A DNA stretch of 64,000 nucleotides from Actinocorallia herbida (GTDB lineage: Bacteria; Actinomycetota; Actinomycetes; Streptosporangiales; Streptosporangiaceae). Location: positions 3,596,001-3,660,000 of the forward strand of contig NZ_RJKE01000001.1 in assembly GCF_003751225.1 (NCBI RefSeq), in the 5' to 3' direction. The stretch's first letter is position 1; the number at the start of each line of letters is the position of its first letter. A program made the position numbers and the translations under genes. Below, piece after piece: positions 1 to 8,030 of this stretch. The notes beneath the pieces were generated by a model, which ran no database searches, was not told the origin of the DNA, and saw nothing but the letters and a program-made list of their open reading frames with translations.

Positions 1-385
1 CGGCGACCACGACCATCTGGCCGATCACCATGATCCAGCCGGCGAACCAGCCGAAGACCTCGCTGCTCAGCCGGGTCGACCACTGGTAGATGGCTCCGGA
101 GAGCGGGTAGCGCGCGGCGAGTTCGGCGAAGCACGCGGCCACGAGCAGCTGGCCGATGAGGACGGCGGGCCACGTCCAGAAGAACGCGCCGCCGCCGAAG
201 GCGTATCCGAAGGCGAAGAACTGGAAGACCGTCGTGAGGACGGAGATGAAGGAGAAACCCGCCGCGAACGAGGCATAGCGCCCCATGCTGCGGTGCAGTT
301 CCTGGCGGTATCCGAACCCTGCGAGGGCTGCGGCGTCGTCCTTCCCGCCGGCCGGGGCGGGCGGCGGTGGCGCTGTTGCGGTCAT
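1..385 (-). CDS. APC-family amino acid permease, N-terminal part (cut by window edge)
   Basis: The minus-strand frame opens with ATG at 385 and runs off the window start, leaving 128 residues. After a Pro/Ala-rich, Lys/Asp-ending cytoplasmic tail (about residues 1-30) comes the motif FGYRQELHRSMGRYASFAAG, typical of the GABA/amino-acid permease branch of the APC superfamily, then hydrophobic helices beginning near FSFISVLTTVFQ. A conserved ELAARYPLSGAIYQW stretch follows, part of the substrate-binding fold of these transporters. It would act as a proton-coupled amino acid importer in the membrane. The substrate cannot be read from this fragment. The winged-helix gene to the right is divergent, so the roughly 220-bp gap holds both promoters. 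Confidence 0.85.
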   Translation of the reverse strand, partial: MTATAPPPPAPAGGKDDAAALAGFGYRQELHRSMGRYASFAAGFSFISVLTTVFQFFAFGYAFGGGAFFWTWPAVLIGQLLVAACFAELAARYPLSGAIYQWSTRLSSEVFGWFAGWIMVIGQMVVVA

Positions 386-604
386 GGCGGCGGCTCCCGT
401 CTCGTCATTTCTGTCAAGCGACAGAAATAACCCCGCCCTGTTTCCCCCCGATGTCCGTGCCGTATCCACCTCGGATCCACCTCCTCACCGCGCGGATGGC
501 GGCCGGAACCGGGAGAGCCGCTCGCATCCGCAGAGGGCCTCCGCCGTGCGAGGGTGGTGCGGCGGGACGGCAGGTGCCCGTGGGGCGTCGGGAAAGCGGG
601 GATC

Positions 605-1693
605 ATGCGAGTGCTGGACCGGGAGCACGCGGGGCGCGTCCGCGCGGGGTCTCAGGCGGTGGGCGGCGGCGTTCGGCTGGACGGCCCGGCCGGGATCGTC
701 GCGCGGGTCTTCGCGCTCCAGGCGCAGGACGCCGGAGCGGCGGCGCTGGGGCTGCGGGCGCGAGGCAAGGACCTGTCCGCGGCGGACGTCGAGGAGGCGG
801 TGGCGCGCCGCGAACTCGTCCGGGGCTGGTTCATGCGCGGTACCCTGCACCTCGTGCCGGGGGCGGACCACCGATGGCTGACCGCCCTGCTGGGTCCCGT
901 CTTCCGCAAGGCGGGCGCCCGTCGCCTCCGGGAACTCGGCCTGGACGAGCCGCTCTGTGAGAGGGCCGAGCGCGCCATGGAGGGGACCCTCGGCGCACGG
1001 GGCACGGCGACTCGGGCCGAACTGACCGAGGTGCTGGGCGGGCTGGGCGTCGACACCTCCGGCCAGGCGCCGTTCCATCTGATCCGGCGCGCCGCGCTCG
1101 GCGGCCGGATCCGTTTCGGCCCGGATCGCGACGGCGCGCCCGCGTTCCTCCTGACCGAGCCCGGGGCGTCGCCCGGCGACCGCTGGTTCGAGGGGGACGC
1201 CGCGGTCGGGGAGCTGGCCCGGCGCTACCTGCGCGGCCACGCCCCGGCGTCGCTCCGGGACTTCGGCACCTGGTCGGGGCTGCCCGCCGCGCCCGTCCGA
1301 CGGGCCTGGCAGGCCCTCGCGGCCTCCGGCGAGGCGTTCCCCTGCCGGGTCCTCGACGACGACTGCCTCATGCCCGCCGACCGCGTCGCCGAACTCGACG
1401 TCCCCGGTGGGACTTCGCCGGACGTAAGGCTGCTCCCCGCCTATGACGGGTACCTCGTCGGCTACCGATCCCGCCAGGCCGCCGTCCGCCCGGAGGACGC
1501 GCACCGGGTCTGGCCGGGCGGCGGGCAGATCCGCGCGACGGTGCTCGCCGACGGCCAGGCCGTCGGGACCTGGTCCGCGAAGGCCGGCGAGATCGAACTC
1601 GCCCTGTTCGGCTCGGTGACCGTGCCCGGGGAGGCCCTGGCCGCCGAGAGGGCCGACGTCGTCCGTTTTCTGCGCGCCGCGAAGACCCGCTGA
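605..1693 (+). CDS. Winged-helix DNA-binding domain protein (HTH_42/YcaQ-like)
   Basis: This is a 362-aa protein. The pattern of Arg-rich N-terminus, 'GIVARVFALQAQD', 'RGWFMRGTLHLV' and a C-terminal 'LLPAYDGYLVGYRSR' is characteristic of the winged-helix DNA-binding family PF06224. Members are related to the YcaQ/AlkX DNA glycosylase fold, but many actinobacterial copies have no assigned role. I chose ATG 605 because GGGGATC lies just upstream and the 17 codons before it (from 554) show no conservation pattern. It may act in DNA repair or regulation; nothing in the context decides. It stands alone, 47 bp upstream of the DUF2278 gene, which could be co-transcribed. Confidence 0.8.
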   Translation: MRVLDREHAGRVRAGSQAVGGGVRLDGPAGIVARVFALQAQDAGAAALGLRARGKDLSAADVEEAVARRELVRGWFMRGTLHLVPGADHRWLTALLGPVFRKAGARRLRELGLDEPLCERAERAMEGTLGARGTATRAELTEVLGGLGVDTSGQAPFHLIRRAALGGRIRFGPDRDGAPAFLLTEPGASPGDRWFEGDAAVGELARRYLRGHAPASLRDFGTWSGLPAAPVRRAWQALAASGEAFPCRVLDDDCLMPADRVAELDVPGGTSPDVRLLPAYDGYLVGYRSRQAAVRPEDAHRVWPGGGQIRATVLADGQAVGTWSAKAGEIELALFGSVTVPGEALAAERADVVRFLRAAKTR

Positions 1694-1740
1694 CCTTCGG
1701 AAGTGGAGTCACCGGACCGCGCGCGGGGTAGGAGAGGGTT

Positions 1741-2346
1741 GTGGCATTCGCGGATTACGGCGTTCTGGCGGGCGTGCTCACCGCGCACGAACGCGACCGG
1801 CCCGACGACCAGGGCCATTGGTACCACGTGAAGCTGTCCCTGACCGCGCCCGCGGGCACCTACCGCGGAGCCGTGGACGTGGACAGCCACCAGTCGACGA
1901 CCGGCGTGCAATGGAAGACCCTGACGATCCCGTTCGACGCGCTTCCCGGCGTCGCGGGCCTCCCCGGCGGATTCCACCGCGTGCTCCGCTCGCTGAGCGG
2001 CGGGGCCGTCGACCTGCACCGGCACCCGGCCTTCGCGCACCCGTGGAGCACCGGCTCCCACCTGGAGGCGTCCGTGGCCCTGGAATCCGTCCTCATGATC
2101 GGCGCCCGCACCCTGGTCTTCGGCGAGCCTTTCGACGAGGGCCTCGGCGTCCACAACATCCACCAGAACCAGGGCGACCCCCGGGGCAGCCAGTGGTGGT
2201 CCGAGAACGGCACCTGGCAGGACGGCGCGGTCCTCACCGCCCACCCCGACGGCACCTTCCAGGCCTTCGTCTCCAAGTTCACCAGCCAGATCCTCCCGAC
2301 CGACGACGCGGGCCACCCCCTCGCCGCCGCCTTCCCGTCCCCCTGA
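1741..2346 (+). CDS. DUF2278 (YukJ-like) family protein
   Basis: The protein is 201 aa, starting at GTG 1741 with a good ribosome binding site (AGGAGAGG) 3-10 bases before it. The sequence has the DUF2278 hallmarks: YGVLAGVL at the start, a central 'HYHVK'-like stretch (WYHVKLSL), and near the C-terminus the signature GVHNIHQNQGD followed by a tryptophan pair. YukJ-type proteins are cytoplasmic and of unknown function; in some bacteria they are found with lamin-tail or polymorphic-toxin-like domains, absent here. No signal peptide or membrane segment is seen. Function unknown; only the family call is supported. Confidence 0.85.
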   Translation: MAFADYGVLAGVLTAHERDRPDDQGHWYHVKLSLTAPAGTYRGAVDVDSHQSTTGVQWKTLTIPFDALPGVAGLPGGFHRVLRSLSGGAVDLHRHPAFAHPWSTGSHLEASVALESVLMIGARTLVFGEPFDEGLGVHNIHQNQGDPRGSQWWSENGTWQDGAVLTAHPDGTFQAFVSKFTSQILPTDDAGHPLAAAFPSP

Positions 2347-2903
2347 GCACGGGAGCGCCCACCGGACCCGGGCCGCAGGCGAAGCCGAACGAAGACCCCC
2401 CGGACGCCCTGTTCGGTGCAAGGTCCCAGGGAAGGCTCTTCGCCGTGCTCTCCAGGACCCGCGACAGCATGCCGGGGTCGAGGTGGTTGCCCGAACACAC
2501 CGCGCCGCTGCCCGTGGCCGATGAGCAGGGCGACGATCGCGTTGAACGGCTCCATCGCGGCGAGCACCTCGCGGTCGGCCCCGCGCCGCGCCCGTGCAAA
2601 CATCGGGTGACCTTTCCGCTATCCCAGGGCGGTGCTCGAACCGGGTGCCGCCGCCCCGGGAAGAAACCGATGGGGGCGCACGGCCCGAGCGGCTCTCGAC
2701 GGCGCGCGTTCGCGTCGGCTCGTTGTGAGGGACCGGAGATTCCCGAAGGGGCGCGGGCGGGGGAACGGCCCGGCGAGGCGGGGGGAGCGTCCGCTCCTCT
2801 CCACTCTCAACGTATAGCGGGTACGGGGGCTTGCCACAAGGCCCCGGGGGTGGGCCAGAATCGCGGGGCCGAGCGGAGGACGAACGAGGAATGGGGGCCT
2901 GTC
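2347..2903. other. Gene-poor gap with a possible degraded regulator remnant
   Basis: No convincing intact gene lies here. On the minus strand, from about 2603 down to 2380, two frames joined by one shift read like a helical C-terminal domain: first FARARRGADREVLAAMEPFN..ALLIGHGQRRGVF, then LDPGMLSRVLESTAKSL. This resembles the ligand-binding end of a TetR-type regulator, but the match is weak and no DNA-binding half is present. The right part (2604-2903) is G-rich, and I see no clear promoter or RNA gene in it. Confidence 0.3.
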
Positions 2904-4115
2904 ATGCGGGTTCTGCTGTCGGGTTATGACTCGCGCGGGGGAGTGGAGCCGCTGGTGGGGCTGGCCGCGGTGCTGCGGAAGGCCGGGGCGGAGGTGCGGG
3001 TCTGCGCGCCGCCGGATGAGGAGTTCGCGGCGCGGTCGGCCGAGGTCGGGGTGCGGTTCACGCCGGTCGGGTTCTCGGTCCGGGCGCTGATGACGGGAAC
3101 CGTCGCGCCGTCGCCCGCGGACGTGCCGCGGCGGGGGGAGGCGCTGATCGCGGAGCAGCTGGACCTCGTCGCGGGGGAGGCCGAGGGGTGCGACGTGGTG
3201 CTGGGGACGGGGCTCCTGCCTTCCGTGGCGGGGGCGGCCTCCGTCGCGGAACTGCTGGGTGTCCGGTACGTATACGCGAGCTACCAGTCGATCAGCCTGC
3301 CGTCGCCGCATCACCGGCCGATGGAGCGGCCGCTGCATCCGCTGCCCGCAGACCTCACCGACGACCGGGCGCTGTGGGAGTTCGACGACAGGGCGGCGAA
3401 CGCGCTCTTCCGCGCGGGGCTGAACACCCATCGGGCGGCGCACGGGCTGCCGCCGGTGGAGAGCGTCCGGGATCTCGGGTTCACCGGGCGTCCGTGGCTC
3501 GCCTCGGATCCGATCCTGGACCCTTGGCCGGAGTCCGCGGACCGTGCCGTCGTGCAGACGGGCGCGTGGATCGTGCCGGACGAACGTCGGCTTCCGGAGG
3601 GGCTCGAGGCGTTCCTGGACGCGGGGGATCCACCGGTCTATGTGGGATTCGGGAGTTCGGCGATGCGGTCGTCGCAGGGCCTCGCGCAGGTGGTCGTCGC
3701 CGCGGTTCGGGCGCAGGGCCGTCGCGCGGTCCTTGCCCGGGGCTGGGCCGATCTGGCCGCGGTCGACGGCGCCGAAGACTGCTTCGTCGTCGGCGAGGCC
3801 AACCACCAGGCGCTGTTCCGCCGTGTCGCCGCGGCGGTCCACCACGGGGGCGCGGGCACCACGACCACGGCGGCGTTCGCGGGCGCGCCCCAGGTCCTGG
3901 TCCCCCAGCTCGGCGACCAGCCGCACTTCGCCGCCCGCGTCGCGGCCCTCGGCATCGGCGCGCACCACGACGGCCCGGTCCCGACATTCGAGTCCCTGTC
4001 GGCCGCGCTCAAGATCGCCCTCGCCCCCGAGACCGCGGAACGGGCGGCGGAGGTCGCCGCCGAGGTCCGTGCCGACGGCGCCGCGACCGCCGCCCGGATG
4101 CTGCTCGACGGCTGA
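2904..4115 (+). CDS. GT1-family (MGT/GtfB-like) glycosyltransferase
   Basis: The protein is 403 aa, with the two-domain GT-B layout. The N-terminal acceptor domain opens MRVLLSGYDSRGGVEPLVGLA, the usual start of macrolide/glycopeptide-type transferases (erythromycin/vancomycin glycosyltransferase family). The C-terminal nucleotide-sugar site has VYVGFGSSA and the signature HHGGAGTTT at residues 313-321, followed by PQLGDQPHFAARV. It would move a sugar from an NDP- or UDP-sugar to a small-molecule acceptor in the cytoplasm, often for antibiotic biosynthesis or detoxification. No biosynthetic cluster surrounds it, so self-resistance or xenobiotic glycosylation is as likely; the acceptor is unknown. 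Confidence 0.9.
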   Translation: MRVLLSGYDSRGGVEPLVGLAAVLRKAGAEVRVCAPPDEEFAARSAEVGVRFTPVGFSVRALMTGTVAPSPADVPRRGEALIAEQLDLVAGEAEGCDVVLGTGLLPSVAGAASVAELLGVRYVYASYQSISLPSPHHRPMERPLHPLPADLTDDRALWEFDDRAANALFRAGLNTHRAAHGLPPVESVRDLGFTGRPWLASDPILDPWPESADRAVVQTGAWIVPDERRLPEGLEAFLDAGDPPVYVGFGSSAMRSSQGLAQVVVAAVRAQGRRAVLARGWADLAAVDGAEDCFVVGEANHQALFRRVAAAVHHGGAGTTTTAAFAGAPQVLVPQLGDQPHFAARVAALGIGAHHDGPVPTFESLSAALKIALAPETAERAAEVAAEVRADGAATAARMLLDG

Positions 4116-4130
4116 GCGGCCGCGCTCAGC
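4111..4130. terminator. Bidirectional hairpin between convergent genes
   Basis: A perfect 8-bp stem, GCTGAGCG and CGCTCAGC, with a GCCG loop. The TGA stop of the glycosyltransferase (4113-4115) and the stop of the opposite-strand hotdog gene (4126-4128) lie in the two arms. No T-run follows, as is common for actinobacterial terminators. Confidence 0.6.
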
Positions 4131-4608
4131 TGCGGCGCAGCGACCAGGTGAACGAACCGCGGCAGACGACCTTGCCTTCGGCGTCGGTGATGTCGGCGGA
4201 GGTGGTGAGCCGGGTGCGCGGTCCGGTGCCGGACAGGACGCTGCGGACCGCGGCGCGCTCGACGGGGCCGAGTTCGGTGACCGCGGTGAGGCGGCCGCGG
4301 GCGGGGGCCAGGAACTCCAGCGAGGCCGAGCGGCCCAGCGCGAGGACCCCTTCGGTCTCGGCGGGCGTCCGCGCGACCGAGAGGATCGCGGCGAGGCCCG
4401 CGGCGTCGATCAGGGTGATGAGGCCGCTGGAGTGCATCGAGTCGATGACGTTCGCCAGCGGCCCGGGGCCCGGCACGGCCACCTCGCCGCGGCCGTCGGC
4501 GGACCGCAGGACCTCGAGCCCCGCGGTCCGGTGCACGGTGACCGCCATCAGGAGGGAGCGCGCGTACCCGGTCGTGTCCATGTCGTCCGTTGTGTCCATG
4601 CGGTCCAT
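4126..4608 (-). CDS. Hotdog-fold (DUF4442/PaaI thioesterase-like) protein
   Basis: The protein is about 160 aa from the chosen start; ATG codons at 4599 and 4581 are equally possible and none has a strong ribosome binding site. The layout is a beta-alpha hotdog: an initial strand, then 'ANVIDSMHSSGLITLIDAAGLAAILSVA', which matches the long central helix of PaaI/DUF4442 thioesterases (small residues plus an acidic Asp), then a strand-rich C-terminal half ending 'VCRGSFTWSLRRS'. Such proteins hydrolyse acyl-CoA thioesters or merely bind them. The usual His-Gly of active PaaI enzymes is replaced by His-Ser here, so activity is uncertain. It is divergent from the subtilisin gene. Confidence 0.55.
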   Translation of the reverse strand: MDRMDTTDDMDTTGYARSLLMAVTVHRTAGLEVLRSADGRGEVAVPGPGPLANVIDSMHSSGLITLIDAAGLAAILSVARTPAETEGVLALGRSASLEFLAPARGRLTAVTELGPVERAAVRSVLSGTGPRTRLTTSADITDAEGKVVCRGSFTWSLRRS

Positions 4609-4717
4609 GGTGGCAGTCTCAACGCCGGGCGTGTCGGCCGGGTGAACGGCGGGCGAGCGGGTCGGTCCGTGATCCGGCGCGCCTCGCGGCGATGGAGCTT
4701 CCGGCATCTGCGGTCTT

Positions 4718-4733
4718 CAAATAGACGTATTTG
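4718..4733. promoter_or_regulatory. Inverted repeat (operator candidate) in divergent promoter region
   Basis: A perfect 6-bp inverted repeat, CAAATA-GACG-TATTTG, in an AT-rich patch between the hotdog gene and the protease gene. A TTGACG at 4739-4744 could be a -35 element for the protease, but I see no good -10. The repeat is a plausible regulator site; the regulator is unknown. Confidence 0.4.
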
Positions 4734-4819
4734 GCTACTTGACGGGCGCGCGTGGCGTCTGCGACGCTCGCGGCGCTGGTCCTCATGCCGGTTTCCGGCC
4801 CACCCCTGAGAGGATTCTG

Positions 4820-6016
4820 GTGCGAAAGCCCCGTTTTGTACTGCCCGTGCTCGCGCTCGCGCTCATCGCCGCCACCGCCGGCCCCGCGTCCGCCGAACCC
4901 GCGCCCAGGATCGAGGTGCGGCACGCACCGGCCGAAGCCGCCCGCACAGGCGAGTACCTCGTCGCGCTCGCCGACGGCGCCTCGCCGGACTCGGTCCTCG
5001 CGCGCGCCCGCGTCACCCGCACGACGTCCCGATGGAGCGCCGCGCTCAACGGGTTCGCCGCGCCGCTCTCGGCCCGGCAACTCGACCGGCTGCGCCGCGA
5101 CGCACGGGTGCTGCACATCGTCGAGGACGCGGTCGTGTCGGGCATGTCGGGCGCGTCCTCGGCGGGCGTGCAGCCGAATCCCGGCTGGGCGCTCGACCGG
5201 ATCGACCAGGCCGTGCTCCCGCTCGACGGCTCTTTCACCACGGCCTCCACCGGCGCGGGCGTCAACGCCTACGTGATCGACACGGGCATCGACACCGCCC
5301 ACCCCGACTTCGGCGGACGGGCCTCGGTCGCCTACGACAACGTGGGCGACGGCTACAACGGCCAGGACTGCGACGGCCACGGCACCAGGGTCGCCGGCGC
5401 CCTGGGCGGCGCTCAATACGGCGTCGCCAAGGCCGTGAACCTCTTCTCCGTCCGCTTCAGCGACTGCAACGACGACTTCACCCTCGGCCAGTACACCGGC
5501 GCGCTGGACTGGGTCGCCGCGCACCACCAGAAGCCCGCCGTCGCCAACATCTCCACCAACTGGTCGCCCGCGATGGCCTACCTGATGGGCTCCTACCTGC
5601 GCCTGGTCGCCAACGGCCTCGCTGATTCCGGGGTCTTCGTCACCGCTTCCGCCGGCAACGACAACATCGACGCCTGCCAGGCGCCGCCCGCCGACGCCGC
5701 GGGCGCCTTCGCCGTCGCGGCCTCCGACGCGACCGACGCCAGGGCGTCCTTCTCCAACTGGGGCTCCTGCGTGGACCTCTATGCCCCCGGCGTAGCCGTC
5801 GACCTGCCTACGATCGGCGGCGGCCACGCCGCGGCGAGCGGAACCTCCTTCGCGGCCCCCCTGGCCGCAGGGGTGGCGGCCCTCTACAAGGCGACGTACG
5901 GAGACACCTCCTACTCGACCATCCGCACCTGGCTGCTCGCCCACGCCACCTCCGGCGTGATCAGCGGCAACACCTCGCCCACCCCGAACCTCCTTCTCAG
6001 CACCGGCGGCCTCTGA
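4820..6016 (+). CDS. Secreted subtilisin-like serine protease (S8)
   Basis: The protein is 398 aa from GTG 4820, chosen because GAGAGGA sits 5 bases upstream and the start gives a clean signal peptide (RKPRF, hydrophobic stretch, cleavage near ASA-EP at residue 25). A short inhibitor-I9-like propeptide (about 41-105, 'GEYLVALADGASPDSVL') precedes the catalytic domain. The triad is complete: Asp154 in YVIDTGID, His187 in DGHGTRVAG, Ser343 in GTSFAAPLAAGVAALY. It resembles streptomycete/proteinase-K-type extracellular proteases, exported by Sec and self-processed. Gly-Asn 'SAGNDN' supplies the oxyanion Asn. It is monocistronic: a hairpin follows at 6026. Confidence 0.92.
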   Translation: MRKPRFVLPVLALALIAATAGPASAEPAPRIEVRHAPAEAARTGEYLVALADGASPDSVLARARVTRTTSRWSAALNGFAAPLSARQLDRLRRDARVLHIVEDAVVSGMSGASSAGVQPNPGWALDRIDQAVLPLDGSFTTASTGAGVNAYVIDTGIDTAHPDFGGRASVAYDNVGDGYNGQDCDGHGTRVAGALGGAQYGVAKAVNLFSVRFSDCNDDFTLGQYTGALDWVAAHHQKPAVANISTNWSPAMAYLMGSYLRLVANGLADSGVFVTASAGNDNIDACQAPPADAAGAFAVAASDATDARASFSNWGSCVDLYAPGVAVDLPTIGGGHAAASGTSFAAPLAAGVAALYKATYGDTSYSTIRTWLLAHATSGVISGNTSPTPNLLLSTGGL

Positions 6017-6025
6017 CGCTCGGCT

Positions 6026-6059
6026 CCGGCCGCCGGAATCCGCGTGTTCGGGCGGCCGG
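6026..6059 (+). terminator. Hairpin terminator after the protease gene
   Basis: CCGGCCGCC (6026-6034) pairs perfectly with GGCGGCCGG (6051-6059) across a 16-nt loop, starting 10 bp after the protease stop. There is no U-tract. Confidence 0.55.
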
Positions 6060-6127
6060 GCGGGCCTTTGGGTCTTGACGTCCGGGTCCACGCGGTCTGA
6101 GGTGGGAGCCCGAGGTGGGGAGATCAC

Positions 6128-7528
6128 ATGTCCGATGTGGAAGTGGCGCGGGCGTCCGTCGAGACGTCCGGTGCGAAGGTCGCGGCGGCCAAGGCGGCGT
6201 TCTCCGACGGGCGGACCAGGCCGCTCGAGTGGCGGCGCGCCCAGCTCGAGGGGCTGCTCCGGATGCTCAAGGAGGAGTCGGCGCGGATCGAGGCGGCGCT
6301 GCACGCCGACCTCGGCAAGAGCGGTGTCGAGGCGTACTTCACCGAGGTCCAGGCCGTCGACATGGAGGCGCGGCACACCCTGCGGAACCTGCGCAAATGG
6401 ACGGGGGAGCGGCGTGTGCGCACCTCGTGGGCCCTCGGGCCGAGCCGCGCGTCGATCCGGCGCGAGCCGCTGGGCACGGTCCTCATCATCGGGCCGTGGA
6501 ACTATCCCGTCCACCTGCTGCTCATGCCCCTGATCGGGGCGCTCGCGGCGGGCGACGCCGTCGTCCTCAAACCGAGCGAGCTGACGCCGGAGTCGTCGCG
6601 GCTGATCGCCGAACTCGTCCCGAAGTACCTCGACGCGGAGGCCGTCCAGGTCGTCGAGGGCGGGGTGGCGGAGACGACCCGGCTCCTGGAGCATCCCTTC
6701 GACCACATCTTCTACACCGGCAACGGCACCGTCGGCGCGATCGTGATGACCGCCGCGGCCCGGCACCTGACCCCGGTGACCCTCGAACTCGGCGGCAAAT
6801 CGCCGGTCTGGGTGGACGACTCGTACCCCCTGGAACGGGCGGCCCGGACGATCGCGTGGGGGAAGTACACCAATTGCGGGCAGACCTGCGTCGCGCCCGA
6901 CTATGTCCTGACCACCCCGGAGCTCGCGCCCGCTCTGGCGGCGGCGGTCGGCGAGGCGGTCGCGGAGTATTACGGGAGTGATCCCCGCGAGTCCCCGGAT
7001 TTCGGCAGGATCGTGAACGAACGGCACGCCCAGCGGCTCGCCGACCTGCTGGACTCCGGCCGCGCCGTCGTCGGCGGTACCGCGGACGTCGCCGCGCGCT
7101 ATGTCGCCCCGACCGTCCTGCTCGACGTGCCAGCGGACTCACCCGTCATGCGGGAGGAGATCTTCGGCCCGATCCTCCCGATCGTCACGGTGCCCGACCA
7201 CCGCGCGGCCGTCGCGTTCATCAACGCCCGCCCGAAACCCCTCGCCCTGTACGGCTTCACGAACCGCGCCGAAGTCCGCGAAGCGCTCCTCACCGGCACC
7301 TCCTCCGGCGGCATCGCCTTCGGCGCCGTCATGGTCCAGCTCGGCGTCCCCGCCCTCCCCTTCGGCGGCGTGGGCCCCAGCGGCACCGGCGCCTACCACG
7401 GCGAACACACCGTCCGCACCTTCAGCCACGAACGTGCCGTCCTCCGCAAACTCCGCGGCCCCGACCTGGCCGCCCTCATCCGCCCGCCCTACACCCCCCG
7501 CAAGTCCAGACTCCTACGCGGCCGCTGA
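6128..7528 (+). CDS. NAD(P)-dependent aldehyde dehydrogenase, class 3 (ALDH3) type
   Basis: The protein is 466 aa, the short length typical of class-3 enzymes rather than the ~495 aa of classes 1/2. GGTGGGGAG upstream of ATG 6128 serves as ribosome binding site. The oxyanion Asn lies in IIGPWNYPVHLLL (about 121-133), the general base Glu220 in TLELGGKSP, and the nucleophile Cys254 in NCGQTCVAPDYV. The C-terminal PFGGVGPSGTGAYHG motif is present. It oxidizes aldehydes to acids in the cytoplasm. The basic C-terminal tail (RKSRLLRGR) has no membrane anchor. Directly downstream lies a decayed P-type ATPase tail with no functional link. Confidence 0.93.
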   Translation: MSDVEVARASVETSGAKVAAAKAAFSDGRTRPLEWRRAQLEGLLRMLKEESARIEAALHADLGKSGVEAYFTEVQAVDMEARHTLRNLRKWTGERRVRTSWALGPSRASIRREPLGTVLIIGPWNYPVHLLLMPLIGALAAGDAVVLKPSELTPESSRLIAELVPKYLDAEAVQVVEGGVAETTRLLEHPFDHIFYTGNGTVGAIVMTAAARHLTPVTLELGGKSPVWVDDSYPLERAARTIAWGKYTNCGQTCVAPDYVLTTPELAPALAAAVGEAVAEYYGSDPRESPDFGRIVNERHAQRLADLLDSGRAVVGGTADVAARYVAPTVLLDVPADSPVMREEIFGPILPIVTVPDHRAAVAFINARPKPLALYGFTNRAEVREALLTGTSSGGIAFGAVMVQLGVPALPFGGVGPSGTGAYHGEHTVRTFSHERAVLRKLRGPDLAALIRPPYTPRKSRLLRGR

Positions 7529-7599
7529 CCTCCGCCATCAGAGCGCTTCGCCGGGCGGGGCGTCGACGGCATCGCGGGGCCGAACTCCCGCGCGGTACC

Positions 7600-7967
7600 G
7601 GCCGGTCGCGTCGGCGCGCGTCGGCGGGCGGGGCACCGGCACCGCCGCGGAGCCGACCTCGCCCTCGCCCTCGACGCCGACGCCGACGCCGTCATCATCC
7701 GCGACGACCTGGCCACGCTGCCGACGGTCATCGCCCTGTCCCGGCGGGCCCGGCGCGTCGTCGCGGCCGACCTCGCCATCGCCGGAACCGCCATCGGCGT
7801 CCCCGTCCTCTGGGACCATGTCGGTGACCTCCCCCTTCCGCTCGGTGTCCTCGGGCACGAGGGCCGCACCGTCATCGTCGGGCTGAACGGGGCTGCGCCT
7901 GCTCCGCCGCTCGGCCTGGCACAAGGCGGCATCAGACGGCCGAAACGGGGAGCCTTCGCGCTCTTGA
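7600..7967 (+). pseudogene. Remnant of a heavy-metal-type P-type ATPase C-terminus
   Basis: Only the last ~110 residues of a P-type cation ATPase survive. From about 7649 the frame reads GADLALALDADADAVIIRDD, then ATLPTVIALSRRARRVVAA and LPLPLGVLGHEGRTVIVGLN, matching the hinge end and final transmembrane pair of heavy-metal (P1B) ATPases. One extra G near 7888-7892 shifts the frame: removing it restores LRLLRRSAWHKAASDG and a stop at 7965-7967. A second frame change near 7649 joins an upstream GGRGTGTAAE segment. No phosphorylation (DKTG) or metal-binding part remains, so it is non-functional. The left border is approximate. Confidence 0.7.
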
Positions 7968-8030
7968 CCTGATCGGCGGCCTCCGTCTGAGATCATGCCC
8001 TTCGGGGATTTCCAAGGTGCGGAGGCAAGC

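Noticed and set aside
1818-4115. A 765-aa plus-strand frame and other long frames on both strands
   Set aside because: They are Arg/Pro-rich shadows of real genes in a very GC-rich genome; no family features, and they overlap genes with clear motifs (glycosyltransferase, DUF2278).
2904-4115. Glycosyltransferase as part of an antibiotic cluster
   Set aside because: No PKS, NRPS, sugar-biosynthesis or tailoring genes are near; a lone resistance or detoxification enzyme is as likely.
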